Of a DNA stretch of 64,000 bases, positions 34,101 through 43,105 are shown piece after piece. The notes under the pieces were generated by a model. The model made no database searches. It was not told the DNA's origin and saw only the letters and a list, made by a program, of their open reading frames with translations. The number at the start of each line of letters is the position of its first letter. Positions within the stretch are counted from its first letter, which is position 1. The translations under genes were made by a program, and so were the position numbers. Location of the stretch: assembly GCA_041874725.1 (NCBI GenBank), contig CP097466.1, forward strand, positions 3,224,001-3,288,000, in the 5' to 3' direction. The stretch comes from Duganella sp. BuS-21. Lineage in GTDB: Bacteria; Pseudomonadota; Gammaproteobacteria; Burkholderiales; Burkholderiaceae_D.

Positions 34101-34967
34101 ATGATATCTATTAAGAATGTAAGTCGTAAATCGCTTATCAAGGCTGCCTTCTTTGTATTGCTTATTGCAATCGGCTATCTCTCAAGGACTCATCAGGATA
34201 GCCGGTTCTTTAGTTTCTTGGGCGTATGCCTGAGTTTCTACGCCGCGATAAAGCTGGTCATGCTGTTTTTTTCTGCAATGAAGTCTGTGAAAAATATTAA
34301 TCCAAGGGAGATGAATGCTCATCAGGCCGACGTGTTAATAAAGAAGTCTATTCCTGGTTGGATTGTTGGATATTATGAGGTGGAGAAGCTAATATATAAA
34401 AATTTCTTCCAGGTACTGACCGGACGGCCCGAGCTTGTTGGTAGAAATGCGTTCAAGTTGGATATTAGGCAGCAAAGTTTTTTTTATCGAGGCTTGCCAT
34501 TTATGCTCATAGCCCTGCTCGGTGGGCTATTATTTTCTGTAGCTAAATTTTTCGGGAATGGTTTTTTTCTGATGATGGCCTTAGGTGCGGTATTCTTGTA
34601 CGGCATAATTTGGTTTTTAGGCGACTGGCGGGGTTTGGAAAATTCTTTTGCTAGGGTTACTGATCGCGGCGTAGACGTTAATGTCGGCGTGCGTAAAATT
34701 GTTTCTGTTCCTTGGAATAAGATAGAAACAATTTCCATTTTGAACTCGAATCACTCTTTTTCTTTAGAGTCTGCTCTCCGGCTCCCACGTGCGGCTTCCA
34801 AAAATAATATATACCTTAAATTCATTGATGGATTTCATCCTTCGCTTATATCTTTCGGATATGAGGTCCCGACGAAATACAATGCCATGATCATAGCATC
34901 TATATCAGCAGCAGAATTTATAGATGCAATAGGTATCCATAGCACCGTCGAATTGTCACATACCTAA
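34101..34967 (+). CDS. Membrane protein with PH-like C-terminal domain
   Basis: The 288-residue protein starts at 34101. Earlier in-frame starts exist (open from 33969) but give an unusual N-terminus. Two hydrophobic helices lie near residues 14-65 (AAFFVLLIAIGYLSR and SFLGVCLSFYAAIKLVMLFF), and two more near residues 130-180 (LPFMLIALLGGLLFSVAKFF, FFLMMALGAVFLYGIIWFL). The C-terminal 100 residues (RVTDRGVDVNVGVRKIVSVPWNKIETISIL) resemble the bacterial PH-like domains that follow membrane helices. It is AT-rich like its neighbours. It may be the membrane component of the cassette, for export or immunity, but that is inferred only from position. Confidence 0.7.
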   Translation: MISIKNVSRKSLIKAAFFVLLIAIGYLSRTHQDSRFFSFLGVCLSFYAAIKLVMLFFSAMKSVKNINPREMNAHQADVLIKKSIPGWIVGYYEVEKLIYKNFFQVLTGRPELVGRNAFKLDIRQQSFFYRGLPFMLIALLGGLLFSVAKFFGNGFFLMMALGAVFLYGIIWFLGDWRGLENSFARVTDRGVDVNVGVRKIVSVPWNKIETISILNSNHSFSLESALRLPRAASKNNIYLKFIDGFHPSLISFGYEVPTKYNAMIIASISAAEFIDAIGIHSTVELSHT

Positions 34968-35007
34968 ACGGGGCAGCCTACTGCGGTCCAATGCTCCGGA
35001 AGCTTAG

Positions 35008-35882
<875 letters not shown>

Positions 35883-36087
35883 AAGAGTTATGAAAGAGAG
35901 AAAATCCAGCGCGTGCTGGTGACGTCTCAAAAGCAGTGCTTCAAGAGCCGAGCCGATTGGACGACTAGCTGTCTGATGCGCGCTAGTCCTGCTTCAGCCC
36001 ATACTCTGATGTGTATCAAACGGCGGCATCGCACGAGCGTGTCGCCGTTTTTTGTTTGCGTAGTATCGCTACTGGGGAGGCGACGCT

Positions 36088-38547
36088 ATGCGTATGGTTT
36101 TGGTAGGCTTGGCAATAGGCGCGGCGTGCCTGCAGTTGCAGGCGGTCTTGCCGTCGCCGATCGTCATGGTCGTGATGGTGGCGCTTTTGCTGCCGGCGCT
36201 GATCATTGGGGCCAGGCTGGCGTCGGGCATGGCGCCCGCCGTACGCGTGGTGGCGGGCCTGCTGTGTGGTGCGGTGATCGGTTTTCTGTGGGCCGCGTGG
36301 CTTGCGCACCGCGCCCTGGCACCGGAGTTGGCGCTGGAAGATGAAGGGCGCGATCTGAAGATCATCGGCACCATCGACAATCTGCCGTACCGCTTTGCGC
36401 AAGGCGTGCGGTTTAATTTTGCGGTGGAGCAGGCCGACGGCGTGGCGCCGCCGAGGATTGCATTGTCGTGGTACTCGGGCTATCGCGAGCAGGTCAGCGT
36501 GGTGCCGGATGTGCGGCCGGGCGAGCGCTGGCAGCTCACTGTGCGCTTGCAACGGCCGCACGGCAACGCCAATCCTTACGGTTTCGATTACGAGGCGTGG
36601 CTGCTGGAGCAGGGCGTGCGCGCCACCGGCTATATTCGGGTCGCGCGCGATAACCGTCGTGTGGATAGCTTCGTGTTCAGCGCCGGGAGTGTGGTCGAGC
36701 ATAGTCGTGCGCTGCTGCGCGATCGCATTCTGGCCGCGCTGCCGGGCAGGCCGTATGCGGGCGTGATTGTGGCATTGGTGGTCGGCGATCAGCGCGGCAT
36801 CGATCAGGCGGATTGGCAGGTGTTCAATCGCACCGGCATCGGGCATTTGATTTCGATCTCAGGATTGCATATCACGATGGTGGCGGGCCTGTTCGCGTGG
36901 GCCGCGTTCACCCTGTGGCGCTGGTCGTTCTTCACGCGCGCGCAACTGCCTTTGCTGCTGCCGGCGCAAAAGGTGGCGGCGCTGACCGGGGCGGGCGTGG
37001 CGCTGCTGTATGTGCTGCTGGCCGGTTTCGGCGTGCCGGCGCAGCGCACCTTGTACATGCTGATGGTGGTGGCCGCCGCGCTGTGGTTCAATCGCTTGAC
37101 CAGCATCACGCATGTGCTGTGTACCGCACTGGGCGTGGTGGTGGTGATCGATCCGTGGGCGGTGCTGTGGCCGGGCTTCTGGCTGTCGTTCGGCGCGGTC
37201 GCCATTATTTTGTATGCGACCGTTGGACGTACCACCCCGCGCGACCTACACGCCGCTGCGCCGGGTATGCCGCATGTGCCTGCGCCACTGACACGCCGCG
37301 AGCGTACGACGCTGGCATTGCGCGCTGGCGCCCACACGCAGTATGTGGTGACCCTGGGCCTGGTGCCGATCACCATGCTGCTGTTCGGCCAGGTGTCGGT
37401 GGTCAGCCCGCTCGCGAACGCGGTGGCGATTCCGCTGATTAGCCTTGTGGTCACCCCGCTTGCGCTGGTGGGCAGCATGCTGCCGCAGATGCTGGCCATC
37501 CCGCTGCTGCTGTCCGCGCATGCGTTGGTGGAAGGGCTGGCGCTTTGCCTGCAATGGTTCAGCGGCATGCGCTACGCCGTGTGGAGTGCGCCGGTGCCGC
37601 CGTTCTGGTTGTTTTGCTGGGCGATGTTCGGCACCATCTGGTTGCTGGCGCCGCGCGGATGGCCGGCGCGCTGGCTGGGCCTCGCGACCTGGATTCCATT
37701 GCTGGCCGCCGAGCCGGCGCATCCGCCGCCGGGGCGCATGACCGTCACCGCTTTCGATGTGGGGCAGGGCATGGCGCTACTGATCGAGACCAGCGGCCAC
37801 CGCCTGCTTTACGACGCCGGCCCTGCCTACTCGCCTGAATCCAACGCCGGCAGCCGCGTCGTTCTGCCTTATCTGCGGGCGCGTGGCATCGCCACGCTCG
37901 ATGGCATGGTCATCTCGCACAGCGATGCCGATCATGCCGGCGGCGCATTGTCGGTGCTTGAAGGTGTTGCTACCGGCTGGGTGCTGTCGTCGCTTCCGCC
38001 GCAGCACGCCATCGCGCGCGCCGCGCGTCGGCACGTGCCTTGCGCAGCAGGGCAGCACTGGATCTGGGACGGCGTACGCTTCGAGCTGCTGCATCCGCAG
38101 GCGGCCAGCTACGCCAATCAAGCGCTCAAGCCCAACGCGCGCACCTGCGCGCTGAAGATCACCGCCAACGGCAAATCCATCCTGCTGGCCGGCGATATCG
38201 AGGCCGAGCAGGAAGCGCAACTGGTCGAGGCTAGGGCGCCGGCCTTGCGCGCCGATGTCTTGCTGGTGCCGCACCACGGCAGCGGCACCAGTTCGACCCG
38301 CGAGTTCCTGCTGGCCGTCCGTCCCCAGGCGGCGATCTTCCAGGTCGGCCATCGCAACCGTTACCGTCATCCAAAGAAAGAGGTCTATGAGCGCTACGGC
38401 GCCATGCACATCCACCGCTATCGCACCGACCAGGCCGGCGCGCTGACGCTGGAATTCGATCAAGCCATACGAATTTTCAGCTACCGCCAGACCCGCGCCC
38501 GCTATTGGCAGGCACCGCGCGTGGACGATGATCAGGGCGATAATTAG
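36088..38547 (+). CDS. comEC: DNA internalisation competence protein ComEC/Rec2
   Basis: This 819-residue inner-membrane channel takes in single-stranded DNA during natural transformation. An N-terminal membrane part is followed by a soluble DUF4131-type region (DLKIIGTIDNLPYRFAQGVRFNF). Then comes the competence membrane domain with GIGHLISISGLHITMVAGLFAW, and a C-terminal metallo-beta-lactamase domain with FDVGQGMALLIET and the metal motif SHSDADHAGG (about residues 610-619). The length is normal and the frame intact. A partial diverged copy of its 5' part lies 5.2 kb upstream. A GGGGAGG ribosome-site-like element lies about 10 bases before the ATG. Confidence 0.94.
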   Translation: MRMVLVGLAIGAACLQLQAVLPSPIVMVVMVALLLPALIIGARLASGMAPAVRVVAGLLCGAVIGFLWAAWLAHRALAPELALEDEGRDLKIIGTIDNLPYRFAQGVRFNFAVEQADGVAPPRIALSWYSGYREQVSVVPDVRPGERWQLTVRLQRPHGNANPYGFDYEAWLLEQGVRATGYIRVARDNRRVDSFVFSAGSVVEHSRALLRDRILAALPGRPYAGVIVALVVGDQRGIDQADWQVFNRTGIGHLISISGLHITMVAGLFAWAAFTLWRWSFFTRAQLPLLLPAQKVAALTGAGVALLYVLLAGFGVPAQRTLYMLMVVAAALWFNRLTSITHVLCTALGVVVVIDPWAVLWPGFWLSFGAVAIILYATVGRTTPRDLHAAAPGMPHVPAPLTRRERTTLALRAGAHTQYVVTLGLVPITMLLFGQVSVVSPLANAVAIPLISLVVTPLALVGSMLPQMLAIPLLLSAHALVEGLALCLQWFSGMRYAVWSAPVPPFWLFCWAMFGTIWLLAPRGWPARWLGLATWIPLLAAEPAHPPPGRMTVTAFDVGQGMALLIETSGHRLLYDAGPAYSPESNAGSRVVLPYLRARGIATLDGMVISHSDADHAGGALSVLEGVATGWVLSSLPPQHAIARAARRHVPCAAGQHWIWDGVRFELLHPQAASYANQALKPNARTCALKITANGKSILLAGDIEAEQEAQLVEARAPALRADVLLVPHHGSGTSSTREFLLAVRPQAAIFQVGHRNRYRHPKKEVYERYGAMHIHRYRTDQAGALTLEFDQAIRIFSYRQTRARYWQAPRVDDDQGDN

Positions 38548-38615
38548 AGCGTTTCCACCAGTCTCCAAGGTGCTGTCCCATTACAATGGGGAAAATAACC
38601 ATACGGAGACCGCTT

Positions 38616-39452
38616 GTGAGCAAGCCCAAGCTGCATTTTGCCCATGCCAATAGTTACCCGGCCGGCGTGTATCGACAATTCTTCGCCACGCTGTCCGAGC
38701 ACTTCGACATCCAGGCGCTCGACATGCACGCGCACAATCCGCAGTATCCGGTCAGCGATGGCTGGCCGAACCTGGTGGATGAATACATCAACGAACTGAC
38801 CACGCGCTACACCGAGCCGGTGATCCTGGTCGGCCATTCCCTGGGCGGCATGTTGAGCATGATGGTGGCGCATCGGCGTCCAGACCTGGTGCGCTGCGTG
38901 GTGATGCTGGATGCACCGGTGGTCGGCGGCTGGCGTGCCTTGGCCTGGCGCATGATCAAGCGGCTGGGCCGCGCCTACAGTGTGCCGCCGGCCAAGTTCT
39001 CCATCCGCCGCCGCAACGTCTGGCCCGATGCGCAGGCCGCGCACGACCATTTCGCCGTCAAGGATATTTTTGCCGCCTGGGCACCGGGTGTGCTGGCCGA
39101 TTACATGGACAGCGGCCTGAAGCCCCATCCGGACGGCGTGCAACTGCGCTTTACGCGCGAAAACGAAACCGCCGTCTACGCCAGCTTGCCGCATCACCTT
39201 CCGCGATTGCTGCGCAAGGGCACGCCGGTGCCGATCGGTTTCATCGGTGGCGACAATTCCTGGGAGACCAGCCAGGCCGGCCACCAGTACACCCGGGCGC
39301 TGGTTGGCCGCCACTTCCGCATCCTGCCCGGCGGCCATCTGTTCCCGATGGAGACGCCGGCCGCCGCCGCCGAAGCGACCAGGGATATGATCATGGAACT
39401 GTTATCGGTGCAATCTGGTAAAAAAGTTCTTAAAAATGAAGCGATAGCGTAA
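38616..39452 (+). CDS. Alpha/beta hydrolase
   Basis: This cytoplasmic hydrolase of 278 residues has the nucleophile motif GHSLGG (in VILVGHSLGGMLSMMVAHRRPD) and a C-terminal His in GGHLFPMETP. A GTG at 38616 with GGAG 7 bases upstream is preferred over an ATG at 38586, which overlaps a possible -10 (TACAAT at 38582-38587) and has no ribosome site. The N-terminus KLHFAHANSYPAGVYRQF is usual for this group of proteobacterial hydrolases. Substrate unknown. Confidence 0.88.
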   Translation: MSKPKLHFAHANSYPAGVYRQFFATLSEHFDIQALDMHAHNPQYPVSDGWPNLVDEYINELTTRYTEPVILVGHSLGGMLSMMVAHRRPDLVRCVVMLDAPVVGGWRALAWRMIKRLGRAYSVPPAKFSIRRRNVWPDAQAAHDHFAVKDIFAAWAPGVLADYMDSGLKPHPDGVQLRFTRENETAVYASLPHHLPRLLRKGTPVPIGFIGGDNSWETSQAGHQYTRALVGRHFRILPGGHLFPMETPAAAAEATRDMIMELLSVQSGKKVLKNEAIA

Positions 39453-39489
39453 AATCCGGGGCATTGTGCAACTTTAGGAATGCCTTGCG

Positions 39490-40056
39490 ATGACGATTAA
39501 AAGCGATAAATGGATACGCCGGATGGCGGAACAGCATGGGATGATCGAACCGTTCTTCCCGGACCAGGTACGCCAGGAAGACGGCCGCAAGGTGATTTCC
39601 TACGGCACCTCGTCGTACGGCTACGACATCCGCTGCGCCGATGAGTTCAAGGTGTTCACCAACATCAACAGCACCATCGTCGATCCGAAGAATTTCGATT
39701 CGAATTCCTTCGTGGACATCAAAAGCGATGTCTGCATCATCCCGCCGAATTCGTTCGCGCTGGCCCGCACCGTGGAATACTTCCGCATTCCGCGCAGCGT
39801 GCTGACGGTTTGCCTGGGCAAGTCGACCTACGCCCGCTGCGGCATCATCGTCAACGTCACGCCGTTCGAGCCGGAATGGGAAGGTTATGTGACCTTGGAG
39901 TTCTCCAACACCACGCCGCTGCCGGCCAAGATCTATGCCGGCGAAGGCTGCGCGCAGGTGCTGTTCTTTGAGAGCGATGAAGTGTGCGACGTGTCGTACA
40001 AGGACCGCAACGGCAAGTACCAGGGCCAGAGCGGCGTGACCCTGCCCAAAGCGTAA
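39490..40056 (+). CDS. dcd: dCTP deaminase
   Basis: This 188-residue enzyme converts dCTP to dUTP for thymidylate synthesis. It has the family elements [13 protein letters not shown] near residue 40, [29 protein letters not shown] with the catalytic region, and the C-terminal [18 protein letters not shown]. The length equals typical Dcd. It is the last gene on the plus strand before a convergent histidine kinase gene; a hairpin (40062-40084) lies at the junction. Confidence 0.96.
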   Translation: MTIKSDKWIRRMAEQHGMIEPFFPDQVRQEDGRKVISYGTSSYGYDIRCADEFKVFTNINSTIVDPKNFDSNSFVDIKSDVCIIPPNSFALARTVEYFRIPRSVLTVCLGKSTYARCGIIVNVTPFEPEWEGYVTLEFSNTTPLPAKIYAGEGCAQVLFFESDEVCDVSYKDRNGKYQGQSGVTLPKA

Positions 40057-40061
40057 GTCAG

Positions 40062-40084
40062 TGCCGGTCAGCGTTTGACCGGCA
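40062..40084. terminator. Hairpin at the convergent dcd / histidine kinase junction
   Basis: TGCCGGTCA (40062-40070) and TGACCGGCA (40076-40084) form a 9-bp stem with a 5-base loop; it overlaps the last codons of the kinase gene. There is no clear U-tract on either strand, so termination is uncertain. Confidence 0.35.
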
Positions 40085-41627
40085 AAATCATTTCCACACA
40101 GAGGCCGCCACCGGCACGGTTGCTGGCCTTGATGCTGCCGCCGTGCGCTTCGATGACATGCTGGGCGATCGCCAGGCCGAGGCCGTGGCCTTCCGTGCTA
40201 GCGTTGCTGGAGCGGAAGAACGGCTGGAAGATGGTGTCCAGGTCGGCCGGCGCCACGCCCGGTCCGCGATCGAGTACGCGGATTATCAGTTGCTTTGCGT
40301 CCGGCAGCGCGCGCGCCTGCAATTCCACTTCGCCGCCCTCCGGGCTGTGCTTGATGGCGTTGCGCACCACGTTTTCTATCGCGCGGCCGAGCAGATCGGC
40401 CTGACCGATCACGCCGACATCCGCTTCACCTTCCTGCACCACGGTGCGCTGCTGACTGGCCGCTTCGTAGCGGGCGTCGTCGGCGATCTGGTCCAGCAGG
40501 TCGGCCATGCTGATTTCTTCCTGGCTGGCGCGGATGGCGCCGGCTTCCAGACGCGCCAGTGTCAGCAGCTCTCCCACCAGTTTATCCATGCGCACGCTTT
40601 CGCGTTCGATGCGCTCCATTGACGCGCTCCATTTTTCCGGCTGCTGGTGCGCCAGGCCGATGGCCGCCTGCAGGCGGGCCAGTGGCGAGCGCAGTTCGTG
40701 CGAGACGTCGTGCAGCAGGCGGGTCTGGCCGTCGATCAGGCTGCGCAGGCGGGCGGTCATGCGGTCGAAGTCGCGGCCCAGGTCGTTCAGTTCGGTGCCG
40801 CTTCGGCCGCTTCGGCCGCTTTCCTGGGCAAAGCGCGGCGCCAGGTCGCCGTGGGCGGCGGCGTCGAAGGCTAGCCGCAGCGCGCGGATAGGGCGCGAGA
40901 AGTACCAGGCCAGCAGCACCGAGAACAGCAGGCTGGCCAGGGTGGCGGCGGCGATCGGCAGCCACGGTCCCATCGGCTGGAAGCGCGGCCCCCACGGGCG
41001 GTCGCCCATGTTGCGGCGGTCGTCCATGGCGGGGCCGTCCGGCCCGGCGCCCGGGCCGAAGGCGGGAGCGGCGCCGTCCGGCTGCGCGCCGGGTGGACCT
41101 GGGGGCGGGCGATTGCCGCGCCGGTCGTCCGCGCCTTGCAGCACCGAGGCGGCCGTCATCGCCATCTGCGCGCCGCCGCTCAGGTTGGCCAGCAGCGGAC
41201 GGTCAGCATCGAGGCCGCGCTGGCGCTCGCCCGACGGCAGGAACAGCAGATAGCGCTTGCCGTCGTCGCCCACCATCTGGCGCACCACGCGCCGCCGGCC
41301 GTCGTCCTTCAGGCGCAGGCGCGATTCCTGCAAGGCTTGCGCGCTGACGATACGGCCCAGCAGCTCATGCCCCTGCTCATCAACCGCATACACGCGGTGC
41401 CGTTCCATGTTCTCCAGCATGCGCTGCAAGGCCTTCACGCCGCCGAACTCCAAGGTGGAGGCGGCCGCGTTGATGGCCATTTCGGCCGGCGGACTGGTAT
41501 CCAGCGTGACCTGCTGATTACTCTGCTGACTGCGATTCTTCCACCAGATCGCACCGCCGATGCCCACCGTCGCGGTGAGCTGCGCCAGCAGGATGGACAG
41601 GAAAAATTTCCAGAACAAACGGCCCAA
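40068..41627 (-). CDS. cpxA: Sensor histidine kinase, CpxA-like
   Basis: This 519-residue inner-membrane kinase has an N-terminal helix and a periplasmic region of about 200 residues with a Pro/Gly-rich segment. A second helix, a HAMP region (FSRPIRALRLAFDAAAHGDL), an H-box HDVSHELRSPLARLQ and an HATPase domain (VVRNAIKHSP, DRGPGVAP, GHGLGLAIAQ) follow. The start is a TTG at 41627, with AAGGAG six bases upstream that overlaps the regulator's stop region, so the two genes are coupled. The neighbouring regulator, CpxP-like gene and CpxR boxes support a Cpx-type envelope-stress role. Confidence 0.88.
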   Translation of the reverse strand: MGRLFWKFFLSILLAQLTATVGIGGAIWWKNRSQQSNQQVTLDTSPPAEMAINAAASTLEFGGVKALQRMLENMERHRVYAVDEQGHELLGRIVSAQALQESRLRLKDDGRRRVVRQMVGDDGKRYLLFLPSGERQRGLDADRPLLANLSGGAQMAMTAASVLQGADDRRGNRPPPGPPGAQPDGAAPAFGPGAGPDGPAMDDRRNMGDRPWGPRFQPMGPWLPIAAATLASLLFSVLLAWYFSRPIRALRLAFDAAAHGDLAPRFAQESGRSGRSGTELNDLGRDFDRMTARLRSLIDGQTRLLHDVSHELRSPLARLQAAIGLAHQQPEKWSASMERIERESVRMDKLVGELLTLARLEAGAIRASQEEISMADLLDQIADDARYEAASQQRTVVQEGEADVGVIGQADLLGRAIENVVRNAIKHSPEGGEVELQARALPDAKQLIIRVLDRGPGVAPADLDTIFQPFFRSSNASTEGHGLGLAIAQHVIEAHGGSIKASNRAGGGLCVEMILPVKR

Positions 41628-41630
41628 GTC

Positions 41631-42323
41631 TTACTCCTTGATGAGCTGATAGCCCAGGCGGTACACGGTTTGCAGGCAGGAGCGGCCGTCGGCGATGGTG
41701 CCTAGCTTGTGGCGCAGCGAACTCAGGTGAACGTCGATATTGCGGTCGAAGCGCGCCAGCGGGCGACCCAGGCCTTGTTCCGACAAGGTGTTCTTGCTGA
41801 CCGGACGGCCGGCGTTACGCGCCAATACTTCGAGCAGATTGAATTCGGTACTGGTCAGTTCCAGCTTGCCGCCGGCCCAGGTGGCGCGCCGCTGCTCCGG
41901 CCACATCACCAGTTGGCCGACGGTGATGGCGGTTTGTTGGCTATTGTCGGTCGGCACGCTTTGCGCGCGGCGCAGGATGGCGCGAATGCGCGCGGTCAGC
42001 TCGCGCGGCGTGCAGGGCTTGGCCACGTAATCGTCGGCACCCAGTTCCAGGCCGACGATGCGGTCGGTGTCGTCGCCACGGCCGGTCAACATCAGGATCG
42101 GCAGCTGGCTGTTGGTGCGGATGCGGCGCAGCGTTTCCAGGCCGTTCATGCGCGGCATCATCACGTCCAGGATGGCGATGGCGTACAGGCCGGTGGCGGC
42201 GGCGGCGGCGCCGGCTTCGCCGTCGTGTACGGCTTTGACTTCAAAACCCTCCTGTTCCAGGTATTCCTTGAACATGCCCACCAGTTCGATGTCGTCGTCT
42301 ATCAGCAGTACTTTGCTCTTCAT
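41631..42323 (-). CDS. cpxR: OmpR-family response regulator, CpxR-like
   Basis: The protein has about 230 residues; in-frame ATGs at 42323, 42338 and 42356/42359 are all possible, and none has a strong ribosome site. The 42323 start gives MKSKVLLIDDDIELVGMF, closest to family proteins. The receiver has the DDD acidic pocket, the phosphoacceptor in AILDVMMPRMNG and the Lys of DDYVAKPC. The C-terminal winged helix has EFNLLEVLARNAGRPVSK and FDRNIDVHLSSLRHKLG. Two perfect CpxR boxes lie in the intergenic region it shares with the divergent CpxP-like gene. Confidence 0.9.
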   Translation of the reverse strand: MKSKVLLIDDDIELVGMFKEYLEQEGFEVKAVHDGEAGAAAAATGLYAIAILDVMMPRMNGLETLRRIRTNSQLPILMLTGRGDDTDRIVGLELGADDYVAKPCTPRELTARIRAILRRAQSVPTDNSQQTAITVGQLVMWPEQRRATWAGGKLELTSTEFNLLEVLARNAGRPVSKNTLSEQGLGRPLARFDRNIDVHLSSLRHKLGTIADGRSCLQTVYRLGYQLIKE

Positions 42324-42388
42324 TGCAGCGATTTTCATTGGATACAGATAGGCCATCATATCAGCCCGGAGCCGCTGGGCGTGGTGCT

Positions 42389-42403
42389 TTTACCCGGTTT
42401 TAC
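42389..42403 (-). promoter_or_regulatory. CpxR box 1
   Basis: On the minus strand this reads GTAAA-ACCGG-GTAAA, an exact match to the known CpxR consensus GTAAA-N5-GTAAA. It lies 66 bases upstream of the regulator start chosen here, consistent with autoregulation of cpxRA. Confidence 0.75.
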
Positions 42404-42443
42404 AAGCTCTTTCCATGCGGAATTTGAATGTCAGAACGGCATC

Positions 42444-42458
42444 TTTACGCCGATTTAC
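42444..42458 (-). promoter_or_regulatory. CpxR box 2
   Basis: This is a second exact GTAAA-N5-GTAAA (minus strand; spacer TCGGC), 55 bases from the first and 70 bases upstream of the CpxP-like start. It probably serves the divergent cpxP-like promoter. Confidence 0.75.
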
Positions 42459-42528
42459 GTTGCCCTAACGCCACTTAACACGGGGGGCGCTGAGAATGAT
42501 GTCTCACTACCAATCAAGGATAACTCGC

Positions 42529-43074
42529 ATGAAAACATCAAAAGCTAGCGTACGCAATATCCTGCTGGCCTCCATTCTGGCGCTGCCGCTGTTTGCCGTG
42601 GGCGTTGCCGCTGCGGAAGACATGGACGGCGGACGGCCGTTGTCGGCGCACGAAGAGCGCGGTCCGCGCGGCCCTGAGCATGATGGACCGCCGCCGTTCG
42701 GTGGCCCGCAGCGCGGCGGGCCGGATCACGGCGGAGACCGCGGCCCGGGCTTCGGTCCCGGCCGTCCGCCATTCCTGCGCGGCGTGGAGCTGAGCGACGC
42801 GCAGCAGGACAAGGTGTTTGCCATTCTGCACGCGGAGTCGCCTTACCTGCGCGATCAGTCGAAGGCAGCGGCCAAAGCGCGCGAGGCGTTGCGCGCGCTG
42901 GCCGTGGCAGACAAGTATGACGACGCCAAAGCCGCAGCGCTGGCCAGGGAGGCGGCCACGGCGGAAGCCAACATTGCCCTGCAGCAGGTGCGCACGCAGC
43001 AGAAATTGCTGGCTGTGCTGACGCCGGAGCAGCGCAAGCAGCAAGCGGAAGACCGGCCGCGTCAGCGTCCGTAA
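42529..43074 (+). CDS. CpxP/Spy-like periplasmic protein (LTxxQ family)
   Basis: This 181-residue periplasmic protein has a signal peptide (RNILLASILALPLFAVGVAAAE). The ATG at 42529 has AAGGA eight bases upstream; earlier in-frame ATGs at 42496 and 42499 would add a non-signal extension. After a Gly/Pro/His/Asp-rich segment (about residues 30-80) come helices with LSDAQQDKVFAILHAE and the LTxxQ element LTPEQRKQQAE. CpxP and Spy restrain the Cpx sensor or act as chaperones. Its position opposite cpxRA with CpxR boxes supports this role. The low-complexity N-terminal part is unusual for CpxP. Confidence 0.85.
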   Translation: MKTSKASVRNILLASILALPLFAVGVAAAEDMDGGRPLSAHEERGPRGPEHDGPPPFGGPQRGGPDHGGDRGPGFGPGRPPFLRGVELSDAQQDKVFAILHAESPYLRDQSKAAAKAREALRALAVADKYDDAKAAALAREAATAEANIALQQVRTQQKLLAVLTPEQRKQQAEDRPRQRP

Positions 43075-43105
43075 TCGTGGTTCCAACCTTTTAGCGGAGA
43101 ATCGT

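Noticed and set aside
34968..35004. A possible further IS21 coding part upstream of the istA tail.
   Set aside because: The frame is closed by a stop at 35005 and no IstA-like residues are readable before it.
40062..40084. A full bidirectional terminator between dcd and the histidine kinase gene.
   Set aside because: The stem is good but lacks a U-tract on both strands, so it is listed only as a low-confidence hairpin.
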